Part shown: one piece after another, positions 1 to 10,375 of the stretch | Position numbering within the stretch: position 1 is the first letter of the stretch | How the letters are laid out: each line of letters begins with the position of its first letter | Source of the DNA: Chlorocebus sabaeus | Lineage: Eukaryota; Chordata; Mammalia; Primates; Cercopithecidae | Assembly (NCBI RefSeq): GCF_047675955.1 | Contig: NC_132909.1 | Coordinates: 43,575,931-43,639,930, forward strand | Reading direction: 5' to 3' | Length of the DNA: 64,000 nt | Made by a program: the position numbers and the translations under genes | Notes under the pieces: generated by a model | Told to the model about the DNA's origin: nothing | The model's database searches: none | Seen by the model: only the letters and a program-made list of their open reading frames with translations

Positions 1-905
1 CCTTGTGGGCACTAAGCCACACACTGGCCCTCTCAAAGTACTATTATTGTGTGGCGTCAAATGCCTTTGTACATCACTTTCCCAGTCTTTTGTCCCCAAA
101 TCTGATCTATTACAATGAAAGAACGGCTCTTCTTTCAAGGTTCTAAAGTGTAAGAACAGATCACTCACCAGGTAACTGCTGGACTCACTCACTCAAGCAG
201 TCTCATAATATGCATATGATCCCTTAGGCGTACATAGTTCATCTATTTTTTCTTCCCACAATTCTTCAAGTTCATTATAATCTTCTATCTTGCCTGTGGT
301 CTAATTAGAGTAATACATCTCCCTACTTGCCCTTAATTCACAAATTACCCCCATTTTACAGGGGGAGACGCCAAGGCCAAGAGAAACAGAAACACCCTGC
401 CACACAGCAAATCCATCTCACGTCTGGTATCAGAACACAGAAAACTCTTGCTAAGAGACTCAGTGGGGGAGTGGGTTTTCCAAGAGACATACCAAGTTTC
501 TTTCTCTTCGGGCATTTTTAGTCTTGGCAGAATATCAAGCGCTTTCTGGTCTGGGAGTCCAGGCCAGGACCCTAATCTCATGAGCACAACAAGCAGGCTT
601 TACTGCACACCAACCGTGTGCCAGGAGCTGTGCTGTCTGCCTCCAGTTAATTACCTCAGATTCATTCATTCATCCATCTAGGAAGCACCTCCCATCATCA
701 GTAAGCACCTTGACACACAGCAATGTGTTCCCTCAAATATTTAATAACATGCCACTTTTGTGCCATCACTTATCCAAGGTCACATAACTAAGAAGGGCAG
801 CATCAGAATCTGAACTGGGTCCTTCTGACTTCAAAGTTGTCCATTTCCTTTTTAACATCCCATCTGCTGGTCCTACAGGTTTTATTAAAAATAATAGGTC
901 AGTCC
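1..905. other. Probable GATAD2A intron 1 sequence with MIR remnants
   Basis: Non-Alu sequence. An antisense MIR core is visible at 340-375 (CCCCCATTTTACAGGGGGAG) and another at 770-842. No coding potential was recognised. Confidence 0.5.
768..845 (-). mobile_element. MIR fragment (antisense)
   Basis: TCCAAGGTCACATAACTAAG followed by a serine-tRNA-like MIR body ending near CTGACTTCAAAG fits the antisense MIR core. Confidence 0.65.
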
Positions 906-1193
906 GGCCGGGCGCGGTGGCTCACGCCTGTAATCCCAGCACTTTGGGAGGCCGAGGCGGGCGGATCACAAGGTCAGGAGATCGAGACCATGGTGAAACC
1001 CCGTCTCTACTAAAAAATAGAAAAAAATTAGCCGGGCGCAGTGGCGGGCGCCTGTAGTCCCAACTACTCGGGAGGCTGAGGTAGGAGAATGGCGTGAACC
1101 CGGGAGGCGGAGCTTGCAGTGAGCTGAGATCCGGCCACTGCACTCCAGCCTGGGCGACAGAGCGAGACTCCGTCTCAAAAAAAAAAAAAAAAA
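906..1193 (+). mobile_element. AluY
   Basis: Full length, with GATCCGGCC in the right monomer. It sits in the head of the next Alu, and the string AATAATAGGTCAGTC flanks it on both sides. Confidence 0.93.
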
Positions 1194-1199
1194 ATAATA

Positions 1200-1500
1200 G
1201 GTCAGTCGCAGTGGCTCACGCCTATAATCCCAACACCTTGGGAGGCTGAGGCGGGTGGATCACTTGAGCTCAGGAGTTTGAGACCAGCCTGGGCAACATG
1301 GTGAGACCCCCGTCTCTACCAAAAATACAAAAATACAGCCGGGCGTGGTGGCATGTGCTTGTGGTCCCAGCTACTTCAGAGGCTGAGGTAGGAGGATCAC
1401 GTGAGCCAGTGGGGCAGAGGTTGCAGTAAGCCAAGATCGCGCCACTGCACTCCAACCTGAGTAACAATATGAGACCCTGTCTCAAAAAAATAAAATAAAA
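1200..1500 (+). mobile_element. Older Alu (J/S)
   Basis: Diverged copy whose head is altered to GGTCAGTCGCAGTGGC; the tail is AAAAAAATAAAATAAAAT. Confidence 0.85.
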
Positions 1501-3311
1501 TAGTAAATACGTGCAGGCACTTCCCTACCCTCAGGCACTTCTCTACCCTCATCTCAGTCCCAAGCTCCCCACCATCTTTCCCTTCCCCTGAGGGCAGTGC
1601 CTACAGCTGACCAGGAAGAGGCAGGAGAAGAGCAACCAAGTCTGCAGCAGCCTCCTGCCTGGACTTGACTTAGCCCAGCAGCAGAGGGCCCAGGAAAGTC
1701 TCCAAGCACTTCTCCCCAGAAGAAAATAGCTCGAGTTGAAACTTGTGTCCACATGGTCCACCGACAGATTTAGAACTCAAATTATAGCCCCGGCAGGAGT
1801 CTTCACAAAGGACTCAAATTAAGCAAGACCCAGATGGAAACGAACAGGAGAGAGACTGCCCTCAGTCAAACTGTAAAGTGAACTGCAGTTCCAGTGGAGT
1901 CAGAGGGAAGAACTTGTTGAAATGCTAAAGCAAACACTAGTGCAGCCCATACTTCAGAACTCCACTTCAGTCAAACGCTCCCCACGTTTTTAGCTTGAGA
2001 CTTGTGCGTGGACACGAAGTGGTTACAAGTTACTCAGGTTTCAAACCGAGTTCATTCCTGTCCTTTGGACCATCTCTCAATGCCAGCATTCATCTACTTG
2101 GGCTCCACAGAGCACTGCGTTTGGCAAAGCAGATAAAATTAGCTACTGAACTTGGAATCCAGGGTGGGCCATTAAAAAAAGTACATGAGATGTGTAAACG
2201 CCACGTAAAAAGTTCCTTTTGGGCCAGGCCAAAATCACCTAAAACTTACAGAAATCCTGTCCCTTGCCTCCCTTCCCCTGTTTCTGGATCTAAGGTGACC
2301 CATTTCCTGCTTCTTGCTCTGTCTTTCAAACCAAAGTGGCCTATGAACTAGGGATCCTATTTGATCGAGGGTTGAATCAGGGGATCTCGGGAGAGAAAAT
2401 GCAACAGGAAGAGATAAAGGAGAGTTTTCTTCTCCTTTTTATTTTGATTTTTTTCAGCAGGGGGAGGGAAAGTTAAGTTATAGTATGCAGAGGGAGGACT
2501 GAGGGATGGGACAGGAAGTGGGTCACTCCCACAGCTTGACAGTGTGATAATGGGGATACAATGTTTCTCCCTTGTCCCATTTGTCGTCACAAAGGCCTGA
2601 CAACACTGTGATGGCCCCACGACTGGAAAATTGAGTAACTAAGGTGGTCATCTAGTAGCAGCTCCTGCTCCCCAAAATCTAGCAGATCTTAAAGGGACAT
2701 GAGGAAATCATGCTTTTTGCCTCTCTGTCCCCGACTTTCTCCTCCAGCCACAAAATCCTCCAGGCCCCTGGAAACCGAAATAAAAGTCCAGAGAATACCC
2801 CTAGAGTGGCAACAAAGACTGAAGGATGGGTACATTTCTGCTCCCTTCCTCCACAGTTGGGGGAAGTGGGTGCCACAGACAGAAAGAGGAGAAGCTTCAT
2901 ATGAGTGCTCCAAGGATAAATAAAGAGTTTCTCCCTTAGAAAATCAGAAGGAAAGCCTCTAGTAAGAGGGAATACTCTCAGGCAAGTGGGAGGGAACCCC
3001 AATGAATTCAGACAGATCCCTCAGAGAAGTGAAGAGATCCAGTGTCTCCCATCAGGAGAAGGGATACCTTGGAAAAGGGGAGACACACCTCAGAGATGTG
3101 AGGAGCCTACAGGAGCGGGATATCTCAAGTTAAGGGGAGATACTGGGGACCCCTCAGAAAATTGCAGTATCCATAGAGTATAGAAGAAATAGAAAAGTAG
3201 GGTACTGGTAAAATAGGGGTATACCTCAGATAACTAATGATCCGGTCAGATGGGCATTTCAAAGAAGTGGGGGACCCCCTCAGGAAAGTGAAGGCACTCA
3301 TCAAAAAGTAG
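1501..3311. other. Unique probable GATAD2A intronic sequence
   Basis: No Alu for 1.8 kb. From about 2,930 rightward it grades into the guanine-rich CTCAGAGAAG-type degenerate repeat. The open frames here are short and unlike any family I know. Confidence 0.5.
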
Positions 3312-3621
3312 GGGGACCAGGCGTGGTGGCTCACACCTGTAATTCCAACACTTTGGGAGGCCGAGGTGGGTGGATCACCTGAGGTCAGGAGTTCAAGACC
3401 AGCCTGGCCAACATGATGAAATCCCCTCTCTACAAAAATACAAAAATACAAAAATTAGCCGGGCGTGGTGGTGGGTGCCTATAATCCCAGCTACTCAGGA
3501 GGCTGAGGCAGGAGAGTCGCTTGAACCCGGGAGGCAGAGGTTGCAGTAAGCCCAGGTCGTACCACTCACTGCAGCCTAGGCGACAGAGTGAGATTTTCTG
3601 TCTCAAAAAAAATAAAATAAA
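3312..3621 (+). mobile_element. AluS
   Basis: Has the AluS diagnostic GATCACCTGAGGTCAGG. Inserted inside the left tandem array. Confidence 0.9.
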
Positions 3622-4195
3622 GGGGGACAAGTCAGAAAAGTAGGATCACAGCTCAGAGAAGCAGGGGTGGGGAGGTTCCTACAGAGAGGTAGGGCTTCCT
3701 CCAAGAAGCTGAAATGTATTCTTAAAAGAGGGGTCCCCCAGGGAAGAAGGGATTCCCCAGGAATCCGCAAAAGGTGGGGGATCCCTCAGAGAAAGTATAG
3801 CCTAATAGAAGCAGGGGTCTCCTTAGAGGAGTGAGGATAGGGTCTTAGAGAGGCCACGGCCCCTCAGAGAAAGGGGGGGACCCTCAGAGAGGCAGAGAGT
3901 CGCTCAGATGGGGATTCCCCTCAGAGAGGCAGAGGTCCCTCACGCCCCTCAGAGGCAGGGGTCCTCAGATAGGAGGAGGTCCCTCAAAGGGGTGGGTTCC
4001 TGAGAAAAGTAGAGGGACCCTCAGAGAAGAAGGGAGTCCCCTCAGATAAGCAGGAATCCTCAAAGAGTTGGGGATCCCCAAAGAAGGGAGTTAGTTCCTC
4101 TCAAAGGCAGGATTCCTCAGAGAGGTGGGGGTTCCCTCCGGCAGGGGTCCTCAGAGAGGCGGGGGAGCCCCTGATAAGGGGGACTCCCTTAGAGA

Positions 4196-4515
4196 AGCAG
4201 GGTCGCCTAGAGAGACAGGGCTCCCCTCGGAGAGACGGGGGTTCCCTAGAGACGAGGTCCCCTAGAGAGGCGGTGATCCTCTAGAGAGGCGGGGGTCCCC
4301 TAGAGAGACGGGGTCCCCTAGAGAGGTGGGGATCCTCTAGAGAGGCAGGGATCCTCTAGAGAGGTGGGGTCCTCTAGAAAGGCAGGGAGCCTCTAGAGAG
4401 GCAGGGTTCCCTAGAGAAGCGGGGTCCCCTGCCTGGAGAGATGGGGGTCCCCGAGAGGCGAGGGTCCCCTAAAGAGACGGGGTCTCCTAGAGAGGCGGGG
4501 GGCCCCAGAGCAGGA
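4196..4515 (+). repeat. Minisatellite, 18-20 base unit
   Basis: The most homogeneous part of the array, with about sixteen copies of GGGGATCCTCTAGAGAGGC-like units that alternate between GGATCCTCTAGA and GGTCCCCTAGA variants. Confidence 0.85.
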
Positions 4516-4539
4516 GGCTCCCCTGAGAGGGAGGTCCTG

Positions 4540-5540
4540 TGGAGAAGGGAGTCCGCTCGGCGAAGGTAGTGCGGGAGAAGCGGAAGCCCCAGAGAGCCCG
4601 GGGCACCGGAAGCCGGAGACCCGCCAGCGGCGCCTGCCCCTTACTCACCGAAGTTGCTCGGCGCCCTCGCCGACGGCGGCCAGGACACGGGACGGCCTCG
4701 GGCGGCGCAGTCCGGTCAGGTCCTGTGGCGTCCCGCGGAGGCGACTCCCTCAGGTGGCGCCCGCAGCGGCCGCGGCGGCGGCGGCAGCGGCGACAGGACA
4801 GACGACCGACCGACCGACTGCGCGGGCGGCGCGGGGCGCGCTCGGGCGGCGGGGGGTGCGCGTGCGCGCGCCGGGGCGCTGACCCCGGGCGGGAGGAGCC
4901 GCCGCGCCGCGCTCAGAGACGCCGCTCGGTCTCGCGGCTCAGACTCACACTGAAATTGCCCGCTTCACAGCCCGGCTTCCCCGGTTGCTAGGCAGATTTC
5001 GCCTCGCATACTTCCGGGTTGAAGCGCGTCTCTCCGAGTGAAGGCGCCACAAGCCAATGAGGTCCAGACAGGACTCTCAGGACCCGCACCCCATAGAAGG
5101 TGTGGCCAGTCTCATGACAGACAGCGCATGGCGACCAATGAGCGCGCGGGCCGGCTGGTTCTCGGGATCGCGCCGCCGGCCGGGGCGGGTCCGAAGAGGC
5201 GGGACGGAATGACTGACAGGCATCCTGCCAATGGTAGATGGGAGCGGGCCGCAGAGCCACTGAAGGCCATGCAAGGGCGGGACTTAAACTTCGGGGCGGG
5301 AACCCCGCGAGGGGCGGGGCCTAGGGGGACGCGTCAATTCGTGGCCGGTTCGCTGGGACCCCGGAGGGCGGATCGCCTGGGCCACCCGGCGGCCAGCAAC
5401 TGGCTGGGCAGGGGGTTCCCCGCAGTGCTCTGCAGGGGCGCCCCACCCATAATGCACCGGAGGCGGCCTGGGCCTGGCGGGCGTGGGGCGGCTACGCAGG
5501 GCTGCGGGCGGCGCCTCTGAGGAGCCCGGGCGCGTCGTGG
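4540..5540. promoter_or_regulatory. GATAD2A: CpG island, probable GATAD2A promoter
   Basis: About 1 kb of dense CpG, with GGGCGG boxes and no TATA. Three CCAAT boxes on the plus strand lie at 5,054-5,058, 5,135-5,139 and 5,228-5,232. An ETS site (ACTTCCGGGT, 5,010-5,019), an RFX-like half site (GGTTGCTAGGCA, 4,983-4,994) and NRF1-like GCGCGTGCGCGCG near 4,860 are also visible. Assignment to GATAD2A rests on the known primate order MAU2 then GATAD2A in the same direction. The spacing of about 29 kb is close to the roughly 27 kb I recall for human. Confidence 0.75.
4649..4950 (-). other. GATAD2A: Probable untranslated exon 1 of GATAD2A
   Basis: The minus strand has a near-consensus splice donor, AACTTCG then GTGAGTAAG at 4,648-4,640, within the CpG island. 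GATAD2A (p66-alpha, a NuRD/MBD2-3 subunit with a GATA zinc finger) has an untranslated first exon in human, as I recall, and starts coding in exon 2, which would lie left of the window. The transcription start is not determinable; 4,950 is an estimate within 4,870-5,010. This is inferred from synteny and the donor, not from protein sequence. Confidence 0.5.
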
Positions 5541-6117
5541 CCTGGCAATGTTTCTAAGAGGCTCCGATGGCCCCGCGCTCTTTCTGCCTCGTCTTGTGCT
5601 TCGACCCTCTCTATTCAGGAGAATCTTGGAGATTCTGAGAAGACTCTGCTTCGGGATTCTTTTCCCTGGCCCCCGTTCTGAGGAGGATCTTCGGGAATCT
5701 GCCCCGACCCCTCTTCTGAGAGAGTTTGGGGGGTTCCTTGCCCTGCCCGCTTTTCTGAGGACAATTGCTGGGATCACGATTATGTTGTAGACTCTTTTCC
5801 CTAGGAAAACATGGGAGTTCGGGACCCCTTAGGAGCATTTGGGGAATCCAGGGTCCACCGCCTTTTCCAAGGAGTATTTGGGGCACATCCACTCCTTTTC
5901 TAAGTACTCTTGGGAGCCACTCTCCCTGTTCCTCCTTTATCTGAGGAAAGTGGGGACTGGGCGCCCCCCTCCACCTTCGTTTCTGAAGATAACTTGGGGA
6001 TTTTCTGCCTCTCCTGTCCTCTCACTCCACGAGGAATTTGAGACTTCAAGCACCCCGCCTCTCTCCAGAGAAGGATTGCAGCAGATGGGCGCCCCTCATC
6101 CCTTTACTAAGGAAATA
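5540..6117 (-). repeat. Degenerate tandem array, right arm
   Basis: Read on the minus strand, units of about 40 bases such as CCTCAGAACGGGGG and CTCTCAGAAGAGGGGTC recur from 6,110 down to 5,540. The motif resembles that of the left arm but on the opposite strand. Copies are poorly conserved. Confidence 0.5.
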
Positions 6118-6397
6118 AGGCCGGGCCCGGTGGCTCACGCCTGGAATCCCAGCACTTTGGAAGGTCAAGGCTGGAGGATCGATTGAGCCCAGGAGTTTCA
6201 GACCAGCCTGGGCAACGTGGCAAAACCCCGTCTACAAAAATTAAAATCAAAATTAAAAAATTAGCAGGGGTGGTGGCGCACACCTGTAGTCCCAGCTACT
6301 CCGGAGGCTGAGGTGGGAGGATCTCTTGAGCCGGGAGGTCGAGGCTGGGCGACAGAGCGAGAACCTGTCTCAAAAAAAAAGAAAAAGGAAAGAAAGT
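6118..6397 (+). mobile_element. AluJ-like with shortened right monomer
   Basis: GGAGGATCGATTGAGCCCAG in the left monomer is old-type. The right monomer lacks part of its centre (GGAGGTCGAGGCTGGGCGAC). Confidence 0.8.
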
Positions 6398-6708
6398 TAC
6401 CGGGCACAGTGGCTGACGCTTGTATCTCAGCACTTTGAGAAGCCAAGGTGGGCAGATCACCTGAGATCAGGAGTTCGAGACCAGCCTGGCTAAGATGGTG
6501 AAACGCTGTCTCTACTAAAAATACAAAAATTAGCCGAGCGTGGTAGTGGGCGCCTGTAGTCACAGCTATTGGGGAGGCTGAGGTAGGAGAATCCCTTGAA
6601 CCTGGGAGACAGAGATTGCAGTGAGCCAAGATCCGCCACTGCACTCCAGCCTGGATGACAGTGAGACTCCGCCTCAAAAAGAAAGAAAGAAAGAGAAAGA
6701 AAAGAAAT
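6398..6708 (+). mobile_element. AluS
   Basis: Head degraded to ACCGGGCACAGTGGCTGACG; the tail is (AAAG)n. Directly follows the previous tail. Confidence 0.88.
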
Positions 6709-6850
6709 GCCAGGGAGTTGTACTCCATGTGCTTTTCTAAGCAGAATCTGAGTGTGGAAAGAAAGGTTCCCCTTTTCCCGAAACTTCGACTTTCTGACGC
6801 CTCCACCCTAGGACATTGCAGGGAGTCAGACCTTTCTGGAAAAGCAACCT

Positions 6851-7154
6851 AGGCTGGGCGCGGTGGCTCACGCCTGTAATCCCAGCACTTTGGGAGGCTG
6901 AGTCAGGCGGATCACGAGCCCAAGAGATCGAGACCATCCTGGCTAACACAGTGAAACCCCATATCTACTAAAAATAAAAAAAATTAGCCGGGTGTGGTGG
7001 CGGGCGCCTGTAGTCCCAGCTCCTGGGGAGGCTGAGACAGGAGAATGGCGTCAACTCGGGAGGCGGAGCTTGCAGTGAGCCGAGATCACGCCACTGCACT
7101 CCAGCCTGGGCGACAGAGCCAGACTCCCTTTCAAAAACAAAAATAAAGAAAAGC
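6851..7154 (+). mobile_element. AluY
   Basis: Near-consensus head; the tail is interrupted (AAAACAAAAATAAAG). Confidence 0.9.
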
Positions 7155-7156
7155 TG

Positions 7157-7791
7157 GCCGGGCGCGGTGGCTCAAGCCTGTAATCCCAGCACTTTGGGAG
7201 GCAGAGACGGGTGGATCACGAGGTCAGGAGATCGAGACCATCCTGGCTAACACGGTGAAACCGCGTCTCTACAAAAAAATACAAAAAACTAGCCGGGCGA
7301 GGCCGGGCGCGGTGGCGCAAGCCTGTAATCCCAGCACTTTGGGAGGCCGAGACGGGCGGATCACGAGGTCAGGAGATCGAGACCATCCTGGCTAACTAAC
7401 ACGGTGAAACCCCGTCTCTACTAAAAACATACAAAAAACTAGCCGGGCGAGGTGGCGGCGCCTGTAGTCCCAGCTACTCGGGAGGCTGAGGCAGGAGAAT
7501 GGCGTAAACCCGGGGGGCGGAGCTTGCAGTGAGCCGAGATCGCGCCACTGCACTCCAGCCTGGGCGACAGAGCGAGACTCCGTCTCCAAAAAAAAAAAAA
7601 AACAAAAAACAAAAAAAAAAACTAGCCGGGCGAGGTGGCGGGCGCCTGTAGTCCCAGCTACTCGGGAGGCTGAGGCAGGAGAATGGCGTAAACCCGGGAG
7701 GCGGAGCTTGCAGTGAGCTGAGATCTGGCCACTGCACTCCAGCCTGGGCGACAGAGCCAGACTCCATCTCAAAAAAAAAAAAAAAAAAAAG
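7157..7791 (+). mobile_element. AluY (Old World monkey type), split by an inner AluY
   Basis: The left part (7,157-7,300) ends in CTAGCCGGGCGA. The element resumes at about 7,616 with the same string and runs through GCGTAAACCC and GATCTGGCC to a poly(A) tail. The diagnostic bases match the AluYRa lineage as I remember it. Confidence 0.92.
7301..7615 (+). mobile_element. AluY inserted in AluY
   Basis: Full-length copy with GGCGCAAGCC and GAGACGGGCGG. It is flanked by AAAAAACTAGCCGGGCGA on both sides, so the target duplication lies in the host Alu. A four-base duplication (CTAACTAACACGG) marks this copy. Confidence 0.92.
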
Positions 7792-7817
7792 AAAAGCAAC
7801 CCATTTTTCCCCCCTTT

Positions 7818-8126
7818 CCGTTTTTGTTTTTTTTGTTGTTTGTTTTGTTTTTTGTTTTGTTTTCTTTGACAGGGAGTCTCTGTTGTGCAGTGGCACTATC
7901 TTGCAATCTCCACCTCCCAGGTTCACACCATTCTCCTGCCTCCGCCTCCGGAGTAGCTGGGATTACAGGCGCCCGCCACCACACCCAGCTAATTTTTGTA
8001 TTTTTAGTAGAGACAGGGTTTCACCATGTTGGCCACGCTGGTCTCAAACTCCTGACCTCAAGTGATCCATCCGCCTCGGCCTCTCAAAGTGCTGAGATTA
8101 CAGGTGTGAGCCACCGCACCCGGCCT
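7818..8126 (-). mobile_element. AluS/Y
   Basis: The T-rich start is a G-interrupted homopolymer. It lies tail-to-tail with the plus-strand Alu ending at 7,791. Confidence 0.9.
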
Positions 8127-8321
8127 CCCCGTCTTTTTGAGGAGAATTTTCCATGCAGCTCTCCACTCTTTCCCAAGGAACACATTTGTGGCCCTTCCCA
8201 AATCTGGCCTGTTTGCCTCTTCAGCCCTGCAGTTTCCTTCTCTGCTAGGTAAGATCCTTCTAATAAGCGTTCCTGCTTCACAATCACCCCTAGATAAAAT
8301 CAGTCAACCCAAACTCTTGAA

Positions 8322-8431
8322 GAATCACCTCAGCCTGGGAGGTCAAGGCTGCAGTGAGCCATGATGGCACCACTGCACTCCAGCCTAGGTGACACAGAGA
8401 CCCTGTCTTTAAAAAAAAGAAAAAAAAAAGT
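8322..8431 (+). mobile_element. Alu right-monomer fragment
   Basis: CCTGGGAGGTCAAGGCTGCA to an A-rich tail; no left monomer. Confidence 0.8.
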
Positions 8432-8465
8432 CACCTCAAACTCTGAGACGCAAGAGTGTCGTATT

Positions 8466-9101
8466 TTTTTTTCTTTTTATTTGTTTGTTTTTGAGACAGG
8501 ATTTGGCCCAGGCTGCAGTATAGTGGCAAGATCATGATGGAACCTCCACTCCTTGGGCTTAGGTGATCCTCCTGACTCAGCTCTTGAGTAGCTGGTACCA
8601 CAAGTGCATGCCACAAGACCGAAGTTTTGTTTTGTTTTGTTTTGTTTTTGTGAGATGGAGTCTTGCTCTGTCCTCCAGACTGGAGTGCAGTGGGGTGATC
8701 TTGGCTCACTGCAACCTCCGCCTCCCAGGTTCAAGTGATTCTCCTGCCTCAGCCTCCTGAGTAGCTGGGATTACAGGCGCGTGCCACCACGTCCGGGTAA
8801 TTTTTGTATTTTCAGTAGAGATGGGTTTCCGCCATGTTGGCTAGGCTGGTCTCAAACTCCTGACCTCGTGATCTGCCCGTCTCAGCCTCCTAAAGTGCTG
8901 GAATTACAGGTGTGAGCCACCGCACCTGGCAACCTAAGTTTTTGCATTTTTAAAACATTTTAAAACAGAAGGTCTCCTTCTGTTGCCCGGGCTGGTCTCA
9001 AACCCCTGACCTCAAGCAATTCTCCTGCCTTGTCCTCCCAGTGTGGCAGAATTACCTTCCAATGTGCTAGAATTACAGGTGTGAGTCACCGTGCCCAGCC
9101 C
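8466..9101 (-). mobile_element. AluJ split by a younger Alu
   Basis: Old halves at 8,466-8,622 and 8,933-9,101. The junction strings AAGTTTT flank the insert. Confidence 0.8.
8623..8932 (-). mobile_element. AluS inserted in AluJ
   Basis: The tail is (TTTTG)n; full length. Confidence 0.88.
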
Positions 9102-9327
9102 CAACAGTGTTTGCACCTCTGCTGAAGCATGAAGCATGTACTGTGGCCTACCAGGGGTCAGGGCCTTCACTTCTGTCTTCCCCCACTTGATTCTGAACTT
9201 CTTGCCTCATTTCCCCTCCAAAGAACCCAGCTTTGTCCTTAGTAGGCAATCCCATTGAATGAAAGGAGTGAAGAAGGCTGTAATGAATGAGAAAGACCTG
9301 CAACACTGATGATTCAATATGGCAAAC

Positions 9328-9455
9328 TTTTTTTTAAGAGACAGGGTCTTGCTGTGTTGCCCAGGTTGGACTCAAACTCCTGAGCTCAGGCAATCCTCCT
9401 GCCTCAGCCTCCCAAGTAGCTGGTACTGTGGTCAAAGGCTACTGTGACTGGCATG
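9328..9455 (-). mobile_element. AluJ fragment
   Basis: GAGACAGGGTCTTGCTGTGT through CAAGTAGCTGG only; the other monomer is missing. Confidence 0.75.
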
Positions 9456-10082
9456 TCAAACTTTTATTGCCCTTATTTTGTACACATAAGTGTCCAAGGT
9501 GTAAAGATGTCTGAATTATACGCTGGAACTTGTGAGTAAAAATAAATGCAATAAAGGGAAATAGGCTTGTTATACCAAGCAGAATGTTACACCGAAGAGG
9601 TACCAAGAAACTGTTGTAGGAATGCAGAGGAGGAAGTGATTAAATGAGATAATGGATGTGAAAGTGCTTTGTAAACCATGAAACAGTATACCCAGTAGAA
9701 AAGATGATTATTATTGTTACAAGTGCGCTGATGTTCCTGGAAGAAAAGTAAAGAATAAATTCAGTCACAATGATGGGAGGTTGGCAGGGAGCCCTGTGGG
9801 GCCTGACTCCCTGAGCAAGCTCAACCTGTCCCCAAGTAGCAAGGCTGATAGAGTCCTTGGCTAGGGAAAGAAGCCATTGTAAACATGAAGACAAGCTATT
9901 CCCAGAACACCTTTCTGTGCACCTCTGTCATAGTACTTACCACATCCTGCAAGTATCTGAGGCAGTCCAGGTGGACAATAAACACTTGGACTTTGGTGGT
10001 TGGCCCAGCTGGGGTCGAACCCATACCTGCCAATCCCTACAGAGGCCAGTTACTTTCTTCACCATATAAGAAATCAGGGCTA
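9456..10082. other. Intergenic unique sequence with MIR/L2 remnants
   Basis: A MIR-like stretch (ATTAAATGAGATAATGGATG) lies at 9,640-9,720, and an L2-like segment (GTCATAGTACTTACCACATC) near 9,927-9,950. No gene is seen. Confidence 0.5.
9615..9720 (+). mobile_element. MIR fragment
   Basis: ATTAAATGAGATAATGGATG, followed by GTGAAAGTGCTTTGTAAAC and a TTATTATTGTTA end, matches the MIR 3' half. Confidence 0.65.
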
Positions 10083-10375
10083 GGCCAGGCTCAGTGGCTC
10101 ACGCCTGTAATCCCAGCACTTTGGGAGGCTGAGGCGGGCGGATCATGAGGTCAGGAGATTGAGACCATCCTGGCTAACATGGTGAAACCCCGTCTCTACC
10201 AAAAACACAAAAAATTAGCTGGGCATTGTGGCAGGTGCCTGTAGTCCCAGCTACTCGGCAGGAGAATGGAGTGAACCCGGGAGGCGGAGGTTGCAGTGAG
10301 TCGAGATCGCACCGCTGCACTCCAGTCTGGGTGACAGAGCGAGACTCCATCTCAAAAAAAAAAAAAAAAAAAAAT
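10083..10375 (+). mobile_element. AluY, first of a tandem pair
   Basis: Preceded by AGAAATCAGGGCT, which recurs only after the second Alu (10,704-10,716). Confidence 0.9.

Larger units (their letters stand above)
2935..4540 (+). repeat. Degenerate G-rich tandem array, left arm
   Basis: Imperfect units built on CCCTCAGAGAAGNGGGGG recur for about 1.6 kb, interrupted by an Alu at 3,312-3,621. They become progressively more regular towards the CpG island. Unit length drifts between about 18 and 40 bases. Confidence 0.7.

Noticed and set aside
4539..4991. 150-codon arginine-rich plus-strand frame in the CpG island
   Set aside because: CpG-rich sequence lacks stops by composition. It is antisense to the likely GATAD2A first exon and has no recognisable domain.
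5038..5520. 160-codon plus-strand frame in the CpG island
   Set aside because: Same compositional cause; Gly/Arg/Pro-rich with no family match.
6261..6806. 181-codon minus-strand frame
   Set aside because: Entirely translated Alu (SPRLECSGTISAHCNL-type phrases). Dozens of similar Alu-derived frames across the window were rejected for the same reason.
10000..10070. tRNA-like string GGGGTCGAACCC
   Set aside because: No cloverleaf can be built around it; probably a MIR-type remnant.
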